NCBI GenBank assembly: GCA_964532225.1 | Contig: CAZHHM010000006.1 | Span: 1-64,000 of the forward strand | From: CAZHHM01 sp964532225 | GTDB taxonomy: Bacteria > Margulisbacteria > WOR-1 > JAKLHX01 | DNA: 64,000 bases | Reading direction: 5' to 3' | Part shown: piece after piece, positions 1 through 8,214 of the stretch | Numbering within the stretch: position 1 is the stretch's first letter | Layout: the number at the start of each line of letters is the position of its first letter | Notes under the pieces: generated by a model | The model's input: only the letters and a program-made list of their open reading frames with translations | Told to the model about the DNA's origin: nothing | Databases searched by the model: none | Translations under genes and position numbers: made by a program

Positions 1-453
1 CCGACGTCAACATTTACAAAAGTCGATCTGAACGAACTTCTCAAAGAATCTATAGGCATATACAAAAACATATGTGAACAGAAAGGCATAAAGATCATCT
101 GCTCTCTGTCCTCTGCTCTCCACATCCTCGGCGAACGCTCCCAGCTCATTCAGGTCTTCTCAAACATTTTCCTAAACGCTGTCCAATCTATAGACAACGG
201 CGGAACAATTGCTGTAAAGACGCATGAAAAGGATGGAAAAGCTGTTGTTGAGATCGAGGACAGCGGCAAAGGTATGCCGAAAGAAGTGATCGAGCACATA
301 TTTGAGCCGTTCTTCACATCGAAACAGGACGGGACAGGGATAGGGCTGGCGGTGGCGCATAGCATTATTAAGGCACATGGGGGGAGTATAACCGTGAGCA
401 GTGAGATAGGGATGGGGACTAAATTTAAGGTGGAGATGGAAGCGACAAGATGA
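1..453 (+). CDS. Histidine kinase, C-terminal part (cut by window edge)
   Basis: Frame 1 is open from base 1 to a TGA at 451-453 and gives the last 150 residues of a sensor histidine kinase. It holds the complete ATP-binding (HATPase_c) core: N box QVFSNIFLNAVQSI, G1 box DSGKGMP, F box IFEPFFTSK and G2 box GTGIGLAV. The H box and sensor lie upstream of the window. The stop overlaps the next kinase's start (ATGA at 450-453), so the two are translationally coupled. It is the first of four kinases in tandem on this strand. The sensed signal cannot be inferred. Confidence 0.93.
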   Translation, partial: PTSTFTKVDLNELLKESIGIYKNICEQKGIKIICSLSSALHILGERSQLIQVFSNIFLNAVQSIDNGGTIAVKTHEKDGKAVVEIEDSGKGMPKEVIEHIFEPFFTSKQDGTGIGLAVAHSIIKAHGGSITVSSEIGMGTKFKVEMEATR

Positions 454-2357
454 ATTATTATGCAATACCTCCAATAGCAACACTGTTCATCGTAATGACC
501 CTGGGGCTATTTGTATTGCAAAAACAACCAAGAGCAAAAATTAATCAACTGTTTTTCCTGTTTTGCATGAGCATTTGCATATGGTTGTTTGGCTACTCAA
601 TAATGTATGTTAACAGTGAATATCAAATCGCACTTGACTACGCACGCATCGGATTATTCGGGTATATATTCATACCTATACTTAACTATCATTTCGTAGG
701 GAGACTGACGGGAAAAGGGATCAATCGTTATAGTCTTATAAGCGTATATCTCCTTTCATTCCTGCTTGTCTTGCTTGGATCGACCGATCACGCATATAAC
801 GGTTTAAATAAACACTATTACGGATATTATCCAACTCCCGGTGATATGTACTACCTATATCCGATCCTCTTTTGGGGGCTGTTTTCATTTGGGGTGTATT
901 TGCTATTCATCTCTTATAAAGAAGCGATTGTCAATAAAAATATTGCATTTGCTCAACAGATCCGGTATGTTCTGCTTGCATTTGTCGTTGGAACCGCAGG
1001 GGGCGTAGACTATTTCATTAAGTACGGTTTAAATGTTTACCCTTTTGGATACCTTTGTGCATTAGGTTTTGTTTTTATAATTTCATATGCGATTACGAGA
1101 CACAAGCTTATGGGGGTTGAGGTAATAATCAGAAAAGGACTAGTGTATTCAATATTAACAGCAGTATTATCCGGCATATATTTAGTAGTAATACTTGTTT
1201 CTGGCCAGTTCTTGAATATCATGACAGGGAAAAATATCTTGTTTCTTACAATACCGATTATTATTTCTTTAGCAGTTCTTTTCCAACCGCTTAAAAACCG
1301 AATCCAGATCAAAGTAGACCAATGGTTCTTCCCTGAAAAACAGACCTTCAGGACAGAGATCAATAATTTGAGCGATTCAATATCCGGTTCTCTTGACATT
1401 GAGCAGATAAAGAATGAAATTGCCGAATCCACCGCAAAACTCGGCATATCAGGATCAAGCATCGTTCTGGGAAACGAAAATATCGAGAGCACGAAAGACG
1501 GCAGTCTTAAAATTCCCCTAAAGTTCCGCGGAGCGGTCATCGGGCAACTTATTGTAGGGCAAAAAACATCTCACGAACCCTATTCTGACGATGAAACAGC
1601 CATCCTTTATACGCTTGCGAATCAGATAGCTGTCGCGATGAACAACGCGAAACTCCACAAGGAGCTCCTCGACAAGCAAAAAGAGCTTCTTTTGGCCGAC
1701 AAGTTCGCATCGCTAGGCCGGATCGCCGCCGGACTTGCTCATGAGATAAGGAACCCTCTGACCGCTATAAAGGGGCTCTCGCAGTCGCTTTCAAAGAATA
1801 TGGACGACAGGGAATATGTCAGCGAATTCTCAGACATTGTTCCCAAGGAGATCGACCGGCTGAACAATCTGGTAGAGGAGCTGGTATTGCTGGGAAAAGA
1901 ATCAAAGCAGCATGCCCTTCCGATGGATATAAATTCCGTTATCTACGGCTCTTTCCGGCTGTTCGAGTCGTACTGCGCAAAAAGGGGAGTGGAGGTCAAG
2001 ACAGAGCTTAAGAGCCGCAAAAAGATTCTGGGGGACAAGGACCGCCTGAACCAGGTGATAACCAATCTCATCATGAACGCTGTCCATGCCATGCCGGAAG
2101 GCGGAAAGATGGTCCTGGCGACACAAGACACGGAAAAGGGCGTTAAGATCACGGTCTCCGATACTGGGCAAGGGATCCCCGATGAAATAAAAAAGGAGCT
2201 GTTTGAGCCGTTCTTTTCAACCAAGGAAGAAGGGGCAGGGCTCGGTCTTGCAGTTGTGCGCAAGATAGTGCTTGATCATAACGGGGAGATATACGCAGAA
2301 AGCGTAAAAGGGCAAGGCAGTATTTTTACTTTGGAACTGCCGGAAATTAGTCAATAG
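450..2357 (+). CDS. Membrane sensor histidine kinase with 7TM-type N-terminus
   Basis: A 635-residue sensor kinase. Residues 1-215 hold about seven hydrophobic helices resembling the 7TM N-terminal module of histidine kinases. A further helix pair (about 230-285) leads into FQPLKNRIQIKVDQWFF, a linker shared with the kinases at 3432 and 6000. A GAF-like stretch follows (about 300-410), then the H box LAHEIRNPLTAIKG with phospho-acceptor His431, and an HATPase domain with N543, DTGQGIPDE and GLGLAVV. The membrane half is visibly AT-rich and the catalytic half GC-richer, suggesting a mosaic gene. No response regulator is adjacent. The ligand is unknown, but the neighbouring methyltransferase suggests a lipid-like or secreted signal (inference). 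Confidence 0.93.
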   Translation: MNYYAIPPIATLFIVMTLGLFVLQKQPRAKINQLFFLFCMSICIWLFGYSIMYVNSEYQIALDYARIGLFGYIFIPILNYHFVGRLTGKGINRYSLISVYLLSFLLVLLGSTDHAYNGLNKHYYGYYPTPGDMYYLYPILFWGLFSFGVYLLFISYKEAIVNKNIAFAQQIRYVLLAFVVGTAGGVDYFIKYGLNVYPFGYLCALGFVFIISYAITRHKLMGVEVIIRKGLVYSILTAVLSGIYLVVILVSGQFLNIMTGKNILFLTIPIIISLAVLFQPLKNRIQIKVDQWFFPEKQTFRTEINNLSDSISGSLDIEQIKNEIAESTAKLGISGSSIVLGNENIESTKDGSLKIPLKFRGAVIGQLIVGQKTSHEPYSDDETAILYTLANQIAVAMNNAKLHKELLDKQKELLLADKFASLGRIAAGLAHEIRNPLTAIKGLSQSLSKNMDDREYVSEFSDIVPKEIDRLNNLVEELVLLGKESKQHALPMDINSVIYGSFRLFESYCAKRGVEVKTELKSRKKILGDKDRLNQVITNLIMNAVHAMPEGGKMVLATQDTEKGVKITVSDTGQGIPDEIKKELFEPFFSTKEEGAGLGLAVVRKIVLDHNGEIYAESVKGQGSIFTLELPEISQ

Positions 2358-2360
2358 AAG

Positions 2361-2417
2361 GCAAAGGGATAAAGGGATGGAGGGGATGGGGGTGGAGAAG
2401 GGGACGAGGGAATCAAG
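2361..2417 (+). repeat. 57-bp direct repeat, copy 1
   Basis: Purine-rich, identical base for base to 2704-2760. It begins gcaaagggataaaggg and ends gggaatcaag. It sits just after the stop of the kinase ending at 2357. Confidence 0.9.
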
Positions 2418-2640
2418 GGAAAGAGAGGGAAATGGGTAGAAGGGGGGAGAAAAAGACAAAACAAGTTGATGAATAGAACGATTTAAAATCAAGTAACCAA
2501 TGCTCTTCTGTTAAAAAGCCTCATCGCTTAAAACATTTTATTTATTACCCTCATTCACTTTATTTCCCTGTCCATTCCATCTCTTCCACCTGACCTGCTT
2601 CCATTTTTCCGACATTTATCCCCATTTATCCTTTTCTCTC

Positions 2641-2696
2641 CTTTTTCCCCTGCCCCTTCCATCACTTCCACCTCCTCCATCCCTTCATGCCCTTTC
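2641..2696 (+). repeat. 56-bp pyrimidine direct repeat, copy 1
   Basis: C/T-rich segment matching 3251-3306 with one difference (C at 2653, T at 3263). Similarity continues more loosely to the left. Confidence 0.88.
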
Positions 2697-2703
2697 CGTC
2701 GAA

Positions 2704-2760
2704 GCAAAGGGATAAAGGGATGGAGGGGATGGGGGTGGAGAAGGGGACGAGGGAATCAAG
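2704..2760 (+). repeat. 57-bp direct repeat, copy 2
   Basis: Exact copy of 2361-2417. It follows the first pyrimidine-rich repeat copy (2641-2696) by seven bases and precedes the 3' end of the four-helix-bundle gene. Confidence 0.9.
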
Positions 2761-2828
2761 TGTGGAAGGGGAATGAAGGGAAGGAGGGAGGAGTGAAAAA
2801 AATGATAGTGAAAAGTTGCAGAAGAGGG

Positions 2829-3290
2829 TCAAGTCGACGCGATCTTTCTTTTTAGTGAATCAATAAGCCTGTTTTGTAAGAACTGCGTTCTTGATATCAG
2901 ATCGTCAACCTCATTATAAAAGCTGCCGCCGATAAAGGACTTGTGATAACATCTTCTGATCCAATCCTGTAATTCGGCTAAAGAACGCCTGCTGTAATTT
3001 AGAAATCTGACATATTCTTTAGTTGAATTGCTGTAGTAGCCCTCGATCAAATTTGCCAGTGCCGAACTGCAAGACCTGTCGATTTGATCGATCAGGGAGT
3101 ACTGGTTCTTTGGCAAAGCGGAGATGATCTTTTTTTGAACGATAGCTTCAAGCTCATCAAGATTTTGCCAAACGATCAGTTTCCTGTGGCCATACGACCT
3201 CCCCTCATTTCCCTTTTCCGACCAAAAATCCCCATTTTCCCCTTTCTCTACTTTTTCCCCTGTCCCTTCCATCACTTCCACCTCCTCCAT
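2829..3290 (-). CDS. Four-helix-bundle protein (23S intervening-sequence family)
   Basis: From about residue 35 the protein matches the four-helix-bundle family first found in 23S rRNA intervening sequences: the opening HRKLIVWQNLDELE, the central LANLIEGYYSNSTKEYVRFL and SLAELQDWIRRC. The role of this family is unknown. The first 34 residues are Glu/Gly/Lys-rich and are encoded by the purine repeat array (pyrimidine on the plus strand), so the start is uncertain. An internal Met8 has a better Shine-Dalgarno sequence (GGAGGAGGTG) upstream. It lies opposite to the kinases, flanked by repeats, which suggests a mobile or transferred unit. Confidence 0.75.
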   Translation of the reverse strand: MEEVEVMEGTGEKVEKGENGDFWSEKGNEGRSYGHRKLIVWQNLDELEAIVQKKIISALPKNQYSLIDQIDRSCSSALANLIEGYYSNSTKEYVRFLNYSRRSLAELQDWIRRCYHKSFIGGSFYNEVDDLISRTQFLQNRLIDSLKRKIAST

Positions 3291-3306
3291 CCCTTCATGC
3301 CCTTTC
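3251..3306 (+). repeat. 56-bp pyrimidine direct repeat, copy 2
   Basis: Second copy of 2641-2696 with one mismatch. On the minus strand it encodes the N-terminus of the four-helix-bundle protein. Confidence 0.88.
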
Positions 3307-3431
3307 TTGGTAGCAGCAATTATCCCGCCGCAGATAGAGTATTATGTGAATGGAGCGGATTGACAAGCAAAAATTCAAATTATTCCATTTTCAAACAATT
3401 TATGATAATATTCAGAAAAACTGAGCAATAA

Positions 3432-4880
3432 ATGAAACTTTACTCGAAAAATATTAAAAATCTCGTTTATTCATCACTAACGATCATATTATCTGCCGGC
3501 ATTTTTCTCTCCATCTACATGATCGACTATTCGATAAAAAGCCTGACCGGGTTCAACTCCCTCTGGGTCACGGTCCCCGCCATATTCTTTCTGGCGCTCA
3601 TGTTCCAGCCTCTCAGCAACAGCCTCCAGCAGATAGTCGACAGGACATTTTTCAAGACGAACTACGAGGCCGACAATATAGCGCGCAAATTCTCAGAGAA
3701 CATCAAAAAACTGATGAAAAAAGAGGACCTTGCCGAATACATCTCTCGATCCGCCTTCAAAACTTTCAAGCTTTTCGGCACCGCCTGCTTCATGTACGAC
3801 GAAGATACGAAAAAGTACACATGTATGGACGCAAGAGGCACTTTGAGCGACCTTATGGGAACTACCCTGACGTCAAATTACTCCTTCATCGAGGAAATGA
3901 ACTTTTCCGGCAAGATAATCCTGCTCGAAGAGCTTGATTATGTGCTCGGCAGCGCGCATAAATTCGTCAAGAACTGGCTTTCGAACAAGGATACGATCAA
4001 GAAGATATATCAGGACCTTAAAGGCCTTAAAGCTCATATTTCGGTGCCGTGCATCTCAAAAAAAAGGGAGAACAAACTGGTGGGCTTCCTTCTCTGCGAC
4101 AGGAAAAAGTCGGAGGACCCTTTCACGAGGGAGGACATGAACCTTCTGGAGACGATCTCGAACCAGACGGCTATCAGCATCGAGAACGCTCTCATGTACA
4201 AAAGCCAGATAGATACTATCGAAAAGTCGATGAAGCTTGAAAAGCTTGCCGATCTGGGCAAAGCAACGGCCGGGGTCGCCAGGGAAGCGCAAAAAGCGCT
4301 TTTTTATATTGATGATTTTGCAAAGAACCTGCCGGAAAAGCGGTACGACAAAGGTTTTCTTGAAGAAAGGTCGGGGACGCTCTTTACCGAAGTTGAAAAA
4401 ATGCGCCTCCTCATGCAGGGTGTCCTTGAATTCTCCCGTCCGGCCCCTCTCCGCATGGAACCCCTTGTCCTTAACACCATAGTAGACGACATTATTATGC
4501 TGGTGGACGACATGGCGAAGAAAAAGGGCATTACTATCGAAAAAGACTGCAATGAAGAGATAAATATCGAATCCGACCGCAACAGCCTCAAGCAGATCCT
4601 TATTAACCTCATGATGAACGCGGTCGAAGCAACTCCTGAAGGCGGCAAGGTCACCGTAGGGGCGCAAAAAAAGGACGGGAAGATCGAGATCTATGTTGCC
4701 GACACAGGCCCCGGAATTCCAGATGAAATGAAAGAAAAGATATTTGAGCCGTTCTTTACAACAAAAAAGGATGGAGTGGGGCTGGGGTTAACGATCGTAA
4801 GGAATACAACCAAACAACTAAAAGGCGTCATAAAAATTATTAATATCGAAGAATCAAAAATATTGATTCAGATAGACTAA
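3432..4880 (+). CDS. Truncated histidine kinase lacking the phospho-acceptor His
   Basis: A 482-residue homologue of the kinase at 6000, missing about 200 N-terminal residues. It starts at the last two membrane helices (about 10-65), followed by FQPLSNSLQQIVDRTFFKTNY. A GAF-like domain (about 80-260) and the dimerisation helix follow. Where the paralogue reads GVAHEAKNAL, this protein reads GVAREAQKAL: Arg284 replaces the phospho-acceptor His. The ATP-binding domain looks intact (LINLMMNAVEA, DTGPGIPDE, GVGLGLTIV). It may be a pseudokinase partner forming heterodimers with the neighbours, or a decaying copy. The lost N-terminus abuts the repeat block at 2358-3306. Confidence 0.9.
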   Translation: MKLYSKNIKNLVYSSLTIILSAGIFLSIYMIDYSIKSLTGFNSLWVTVPAIFFLALMFQPLSNSLQQIVDRTFFKTNYEADNIARKFSENIKKLMKKEDLAEYISRSAFKTFKLFGTACFMYDEDTKKYTCMDARGTLSDLMGTTLTSNYSFIEEMNFSGKIILLEELDYVLGSAHKFVKNWLSNKDTIKKIYQDLKGLKAHISVPCISKKRENKLVGFLLCDRKKSEDPFTREDMNLLETISNQTAISIENALMYKSQIDTIEKSMKLEKLADLGKATAGVAREAQKALFYIDDFAKNLPEKRYDKGFLEERSGTLFTEVEKMRLLMQGVLEFSRPAPLRMEPLVLNTIVDDIIMLVDDMAKKKGITIEKDCNEEINIESDRNSLKQILINLMMNAVEATPEGGKVTVGAQKKDGKIEIYVADTGPGIPDEMKEKIFEPFFTTKKDGVGLGLTIVRNTTKQLKGVIKIINIEESKILIQID

Positions 4881-4965
4881 CAGGTGTCAATGTATTATAT
4901 TTACATATCTAATATATACTCAGGCTTGATTATTGAATCCATTCATGACAAAATCTAAATAAAAT

Positions 4966-6003
4966 ATGTTAATTGATACAAAATTTTCAAGTGAAACCGA
5001 ACAATTTGTTTCAAGTTTAAAACAATTCAAACAGGCATGCGATGAATTTGACACAAAACATACCGACCAAAGTGAGAGAAACAATTTTATTTTAGATTGC
5101 TTTCAAAAAGAAAAAGAAATATTTGATAATCACTTCTCGAATATTTGGGACTATATTGTGAAAGAAAAGCTCATGGAAAATATTGAAAGTTATAAAGGCT
5201 ACAAAAACTATTATTATTCAAGGTTAAGCAAGTATTTGCTTAATCCGGCCATAAATTTCCAAATCAACAAAAAACCATTAGGATATCCAGGCGACTTCAT
5301 TGTTATGAATTATATGTATGACTATAATCCTGAAACCGGGAAATTTCTTGGGGAAAGCAGTTTCGAAAAATATGTAAACAGATACACTTGTAGCGTGCCA
5401 ATCGCTAGATCAAACATTGAAAGAAAAGAGCATCTAAAGAATAAAATATTAAATGTTTCAAAAAACGGAGCGAAAAAAATAACAAGCATCGCATGCGGAT
5501 CTATTAGAGAAATGTTCGAGGCATCAGAAAAACTTGAGCGCAATGATAATATTCAGTTTATGTGCTTTGATTTTGAGCAAAAAGTATTTGAATATATTAA
5601 TGCAAAAGTAAAACAAGATGGAATAAGAGGAATCGATCTGCAGCCGATACATGCAGATATTATGTGTCTTATAAAGGACAAGGAAATGGGAGGCAGGCTG
5701 TCAGGTAGTGACTTCGTTTACTGTTCCGGATTGTTCGATTATCTTAGTGAAAGACTTGCGGAGAAGTTATTTGGGATATTAAATTCTTATGTCAACAAGG
5801 GAGGGGAACTAATTGTATGCAATGCATCGGAAGAATATAGCTCTCATCGCGCATACTATGAATTCCTCGGTGACTGGAATTTAATATACAGGAAGAAAGA
5901 ACAGGTTCAGAAATGGGCGCGAAAAATATCTGATACATCAAACGTTAACATTTATCAAACACATGAAAATGGCGGGTATTGGTTCATTAGTATAAAAAAA
6001 TGA
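4966..6003 (+). CDS. PhcB-like SAM-dependent methyltransferase
   Basis: A 345-residue class I methyltransferase-like protein. Residues about 100-150 carry LGYPGDFIVMNYMYD and a following VPIARSNIERKEHL. This resembles the family annotated as extracellular-factor (3-hydroxypalmitate methyl ester) biosynthesis, with PhcB of Ralstonia as prototype. The SAM-binding motif I is SIACGSIREMFE (about 172-183), and FDFE follows as the acidic motif. There is no signal peptide or membrane segment. The gene is strongly AT-rich compared with the chromosome around it. Its stop overlaps the start of the kinase at 6000 (ATGA). A role in making a methyl-ester signal is inference from family resemblance and from lying between sensor kinases. 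Confidence 0.75.
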   Translation: MLIDTKFSSETEQFVSSLKQFKQACDEFDTKHTDQSERNNFILDCFQKEKEIFDNHFSNIWDYIVKEKLMENIESYKGYKNYYYSRLSKYLLNPAINFQINKKPLGYPGDFIVMNYMYDYNPETGKFLGESSFEKYVNRYTCSVPIARSNIERKEHLKNKILNVSKNGAKKITSIACGSIREMFEASEKLERNDNIQFMCFDFEQKVFEYINAKVKQDGIRGIDLQPIHADIMCLIKDKEMGGRLSGSDFVYCSGLFDYLSERLAEKLFGILNSYVNKGGELIVCNASEEYSSHRAYYEFLGDWNLIYRKKEQVQKWARKISDTSNVNIYQTHENGGYWFISIKK

Positions 6004-8108
6004 GCCTCCAGATTTATGCCTATATAAACCTATTAACATCACTTGCTTGTATTGGGTTGGCGATATTTTTACTTTCAGGGGTAGGGAAAACAAAAAGTGC
6101 AAATATTTGCTTTTCCGCGATGTGCCTGATTACCGGAGCATGGCAATTTGGTTTATATAAACACACAACTTCAATAACATATGATATGGCCCTATATTGG
6201 TCTGTTGTTCTGCACAACTTTGCGTTATTTATTCCGCCATTGTATTTGCTATTTGTGTTTTATGTATTAGAAATAAAGAACAAAACAATACCTGTTGTAA
6301 TGTTCATAATATCTACTGCCTTACTAGTACCAAACAGCATATCCAGAGAATTTATTTCTAATGTAGAGCCAATTGCAGGGTTCCCATACTTCCCTCAGGC
6401 AGGCAGTCTATATGTGATTTATCTTGTTGAGTACATTGCGTGTTTTTTATTGCCAATATATCTACTATCGAACAGAATAAAGAAAGAAAAAGGGAATAGA
6501 AGGCAACAACTTGTATTGTTATTGTTAAGCACTATCGTGGGTGTCATTGGCAGTTCATCAACATTTTTTCCGGTATATGGGATCCCTCTCTTTCCATTTG
6601 CAAATCTATTTACATGGCTTTTTACTATGATTATTGCTTATGCAATAACAAGATATCGATTTATGGACATCCAAGTAATAATACGAAAAGGTACAGTTTA
6701 CGCAATATTAACCGCAATTATGACTGTTTTGTATTATCTGATAATATATTTGTCTGAGATTGTAATCGGCAATTTTATCCAAGCAAGAAAAATATGGTTT
6801 GCAATTCCGGCAATATTTATCTTGGCAGCAATATTTCAACCATTAAAAGACTTTCTTCAGCAATTTATCGACAAACGATTTTTTAAGTCGAAATATATTT
6901 CGGAAAGAATTGCAAGAAAATATTCTGAAAGTATTAAAAAAATACTTAAGATAGATCACTTCGCCAGATACATAACTAGACTTGTTTATAGCGCATTCAA
7001 AGTGAAGGGGACGGCTTCATATATTTATCAAGAAAACCAAGAAAAATACAAATGCTTGCGATCTAGAGGATCGCTGTTCCAGTTGAAAGACGCATTTGAT
7101 TTTAATATCAAAGAGCTAATAAAAGAAATGGCAGCAACTCAAAGATGTGTAGTTAAAGATGAAATAATATTTAGGCTGAGCCAACAAATAACTGAAGAGA
7201 GAGATAGGCTTGATGCAATATTGAAAGAAATGCATGCCTTAGGGATCGAGATTGCCGTCCCAAGCATCTCACATACAAAACACTATAAAATTATCGGGTT
7301 TCTAATATCCGACGAAAAACGCAACGGGGAGCCGTTCTCCCCGGATGAGATCAATCTTCTGGAAACACTTGCCAATCAGACCGCCATCGGCCTTGAGAAC
7401 GCCCTCCTGTACAAACAGCAGCTGGCAACTGTAGAAAAATCGCTCAAGCTCGAAAAACTTGCTTCACTCGGAAAGGCGACCGCCGGCGTTGCTCATGAGG
7501 CCAAGAACGCCCTTGCTTATGTCCGGTCGTTCGCGCAGCTTCTCCCTCGCAACATTGAGAATAAGCAATTCCTTGATACGGCCGCTGTGGCCTTCCCGGC
7601 CGAGGTCGAGAGGATCAAGATCATCATGCAGGGTATTTTGGACTATTCGAGCCAGGCCACCGGCATAAAGCAGGAAATGGTCAACCTCAAAGGCCTAATT
7701 GACGACACGATCGTTCTCGTCAGGGACCAGGCAAAAGGCAGCAACGTCAAGATCGACACGCAGATAGAGGACACCGTGCATATTTACATGGACAAGAACA
7801 ATATGAAGCAGGTGTTCCTTAATCTTTTCATCAACGCTATCGATGCCATGCCTAACGGAGGCATCCTGGCCATTTCGGCCCTTGCCAGCAATACGAAGGT
7901 CAAGGTCAAGGTAAGCGATTCAGGCATCGGCATGTCAAAAGAAACGGTAGCAAAGATATTTGAGCCGTTCTACACCACAAAGCAGCACGGGACAGGACTG
8001 GGCCTTGCTATCGTTCAGAAGATAGTGGAGGAGAACAACGGCCGCATGAGCGTCGACAGCGAGATAGGGAAGGGAACGACGTTTAATCTGGAATTTGGGG
8101 TTTCTTAA
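6000..8108 (+). CDS. Membrane sensor histidine kinase with 7TM-type N-terminus
   Basis: A 702-residue sensor kinase. About seven N-terminal helices (1-220), a second helix pair (about 232-285) and the linker FQPLKDFLQQFIDKRFF are followed by a GAF-like domain (about 300-470), the H box GVAHEAKNALAYVRS with His499, and an HATPase domain (NLFINAIDAMPNGG, DSGIGMSKE, GTGLGLAIV). It is translationally coupled to the methyltransferase upstream, as expected if it senses that enzyme's product (inference). The first 1250 bases are AT-rich and the kinase core is GC-richer. Its 3' end runs into a 7-nt repeat array. Confidence 0.93.
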   Translation: MSLQIYAYINLLTSLACIGLAIFLLSGVGKTKSANICFSAMCLITGAWQFGLYKHTTSITYDMALYWSVVLHNFALFIPPLYLLFVFYVLEIKNKTIPVVMFIISTALLVPNSISREFISNVEPIAGFPYFPQAGSLYVIYLVEYIACFLLPIYLLSNRIKKEKGNRRQQLVLLLLSTIVGVIGSSSTFFPVYGIPLFPFANLFTWLFTMIIAYAITRYRFMDIQVIIRKGTVYAILTAIMTVLYYLIIYLSEIVIGNFIQARKIWFAIPAIFILAAIFQPLKDFLQQFIDKRFFKSKYISERIARKYSESIKKILKIDHFARYITRLVYSAFKVKGTASYIYQENQEKYKCLRSRGSLFQLKDAFDFNIKELIKEMAATQRCVVKDEIIFRLSQQITEERDRLDAILKEMHALGIEIAVPSISHTKHYKIIGFLISDEKRNGEPFSPDEINLLETLANQTAIGLENALLYKQQLATVEKSLKLEKLASLGKATAGVAHEAKNALAYVRSFAQLLPRNIENKQFLDTAAVAFPAEVERIKIIMQGILDYSSQATGIKQEMVNLKGLIDDTIVLVRDQAKGSNVKIDTQIEDTVHIYMDKNNMKQVFLNLFINAIDAMPNGGILAISALASNTKVKVKVSDSGIGMSKETVAKIFEPFYTTKQHGTGLGLAIVQKIVEENNGRMSVDSEIGKGTTFNLEFGVS

Positions 8109-8114
8109 GCAGTA

Positions 8115-8182
8115 TGTCATTGCGAGCGAAGCAAAGACACTCTGCGAAAACAGGTTTGGAATTTGGGATTTGGAAATTGGGA
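8115..8182 (+). repeat. Dispersed TCATTGCGAGCG element plus heptad array
   Basis: Bases 8115-8134 (tgtcattgcgagcgaagcaa) match a motif repeated at 39382 and 39401. Bases 8155-8182 form a 7-nt-period array: tttggaa, tttggga, tttggaa, attggga. The block lies between the convergent kinase and fabF. Confidence 0.75.
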
Positions 8183-8214
8183 TTTCCACAATTATCGTAG
8201 CAATCAGTAACTTT

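Larger units (their letters stand above)
2358..2828. repeat. Purine/pyrimidine-rich repeat block without a gene
   Basis: This 471-bp stretch holds no convincing gene. It starts and ends with G/A-rich arrays and has a C/T-rich array in the middle (about 2550-2696). A 57-bp segment at 2361-2417 recurs exactly at 2704-2760. A 56-bp C/T segment at 2641-2696 recurs at 3251-3306 with one mismatch. The same block continues past the four-helix-bundle gene, so that gene lies inside a repeat-flanked unit. Confidence 0.85.

Noticed and set aside
3084..3431. 115-residue plus-strand frame upstream of the truncated kinase
   Set aside because: It is antisense to the four-helix-bundle gene and reads through the pyrimidine repeat as Pro/Phe/Leu. 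It does not restore kinase homology.
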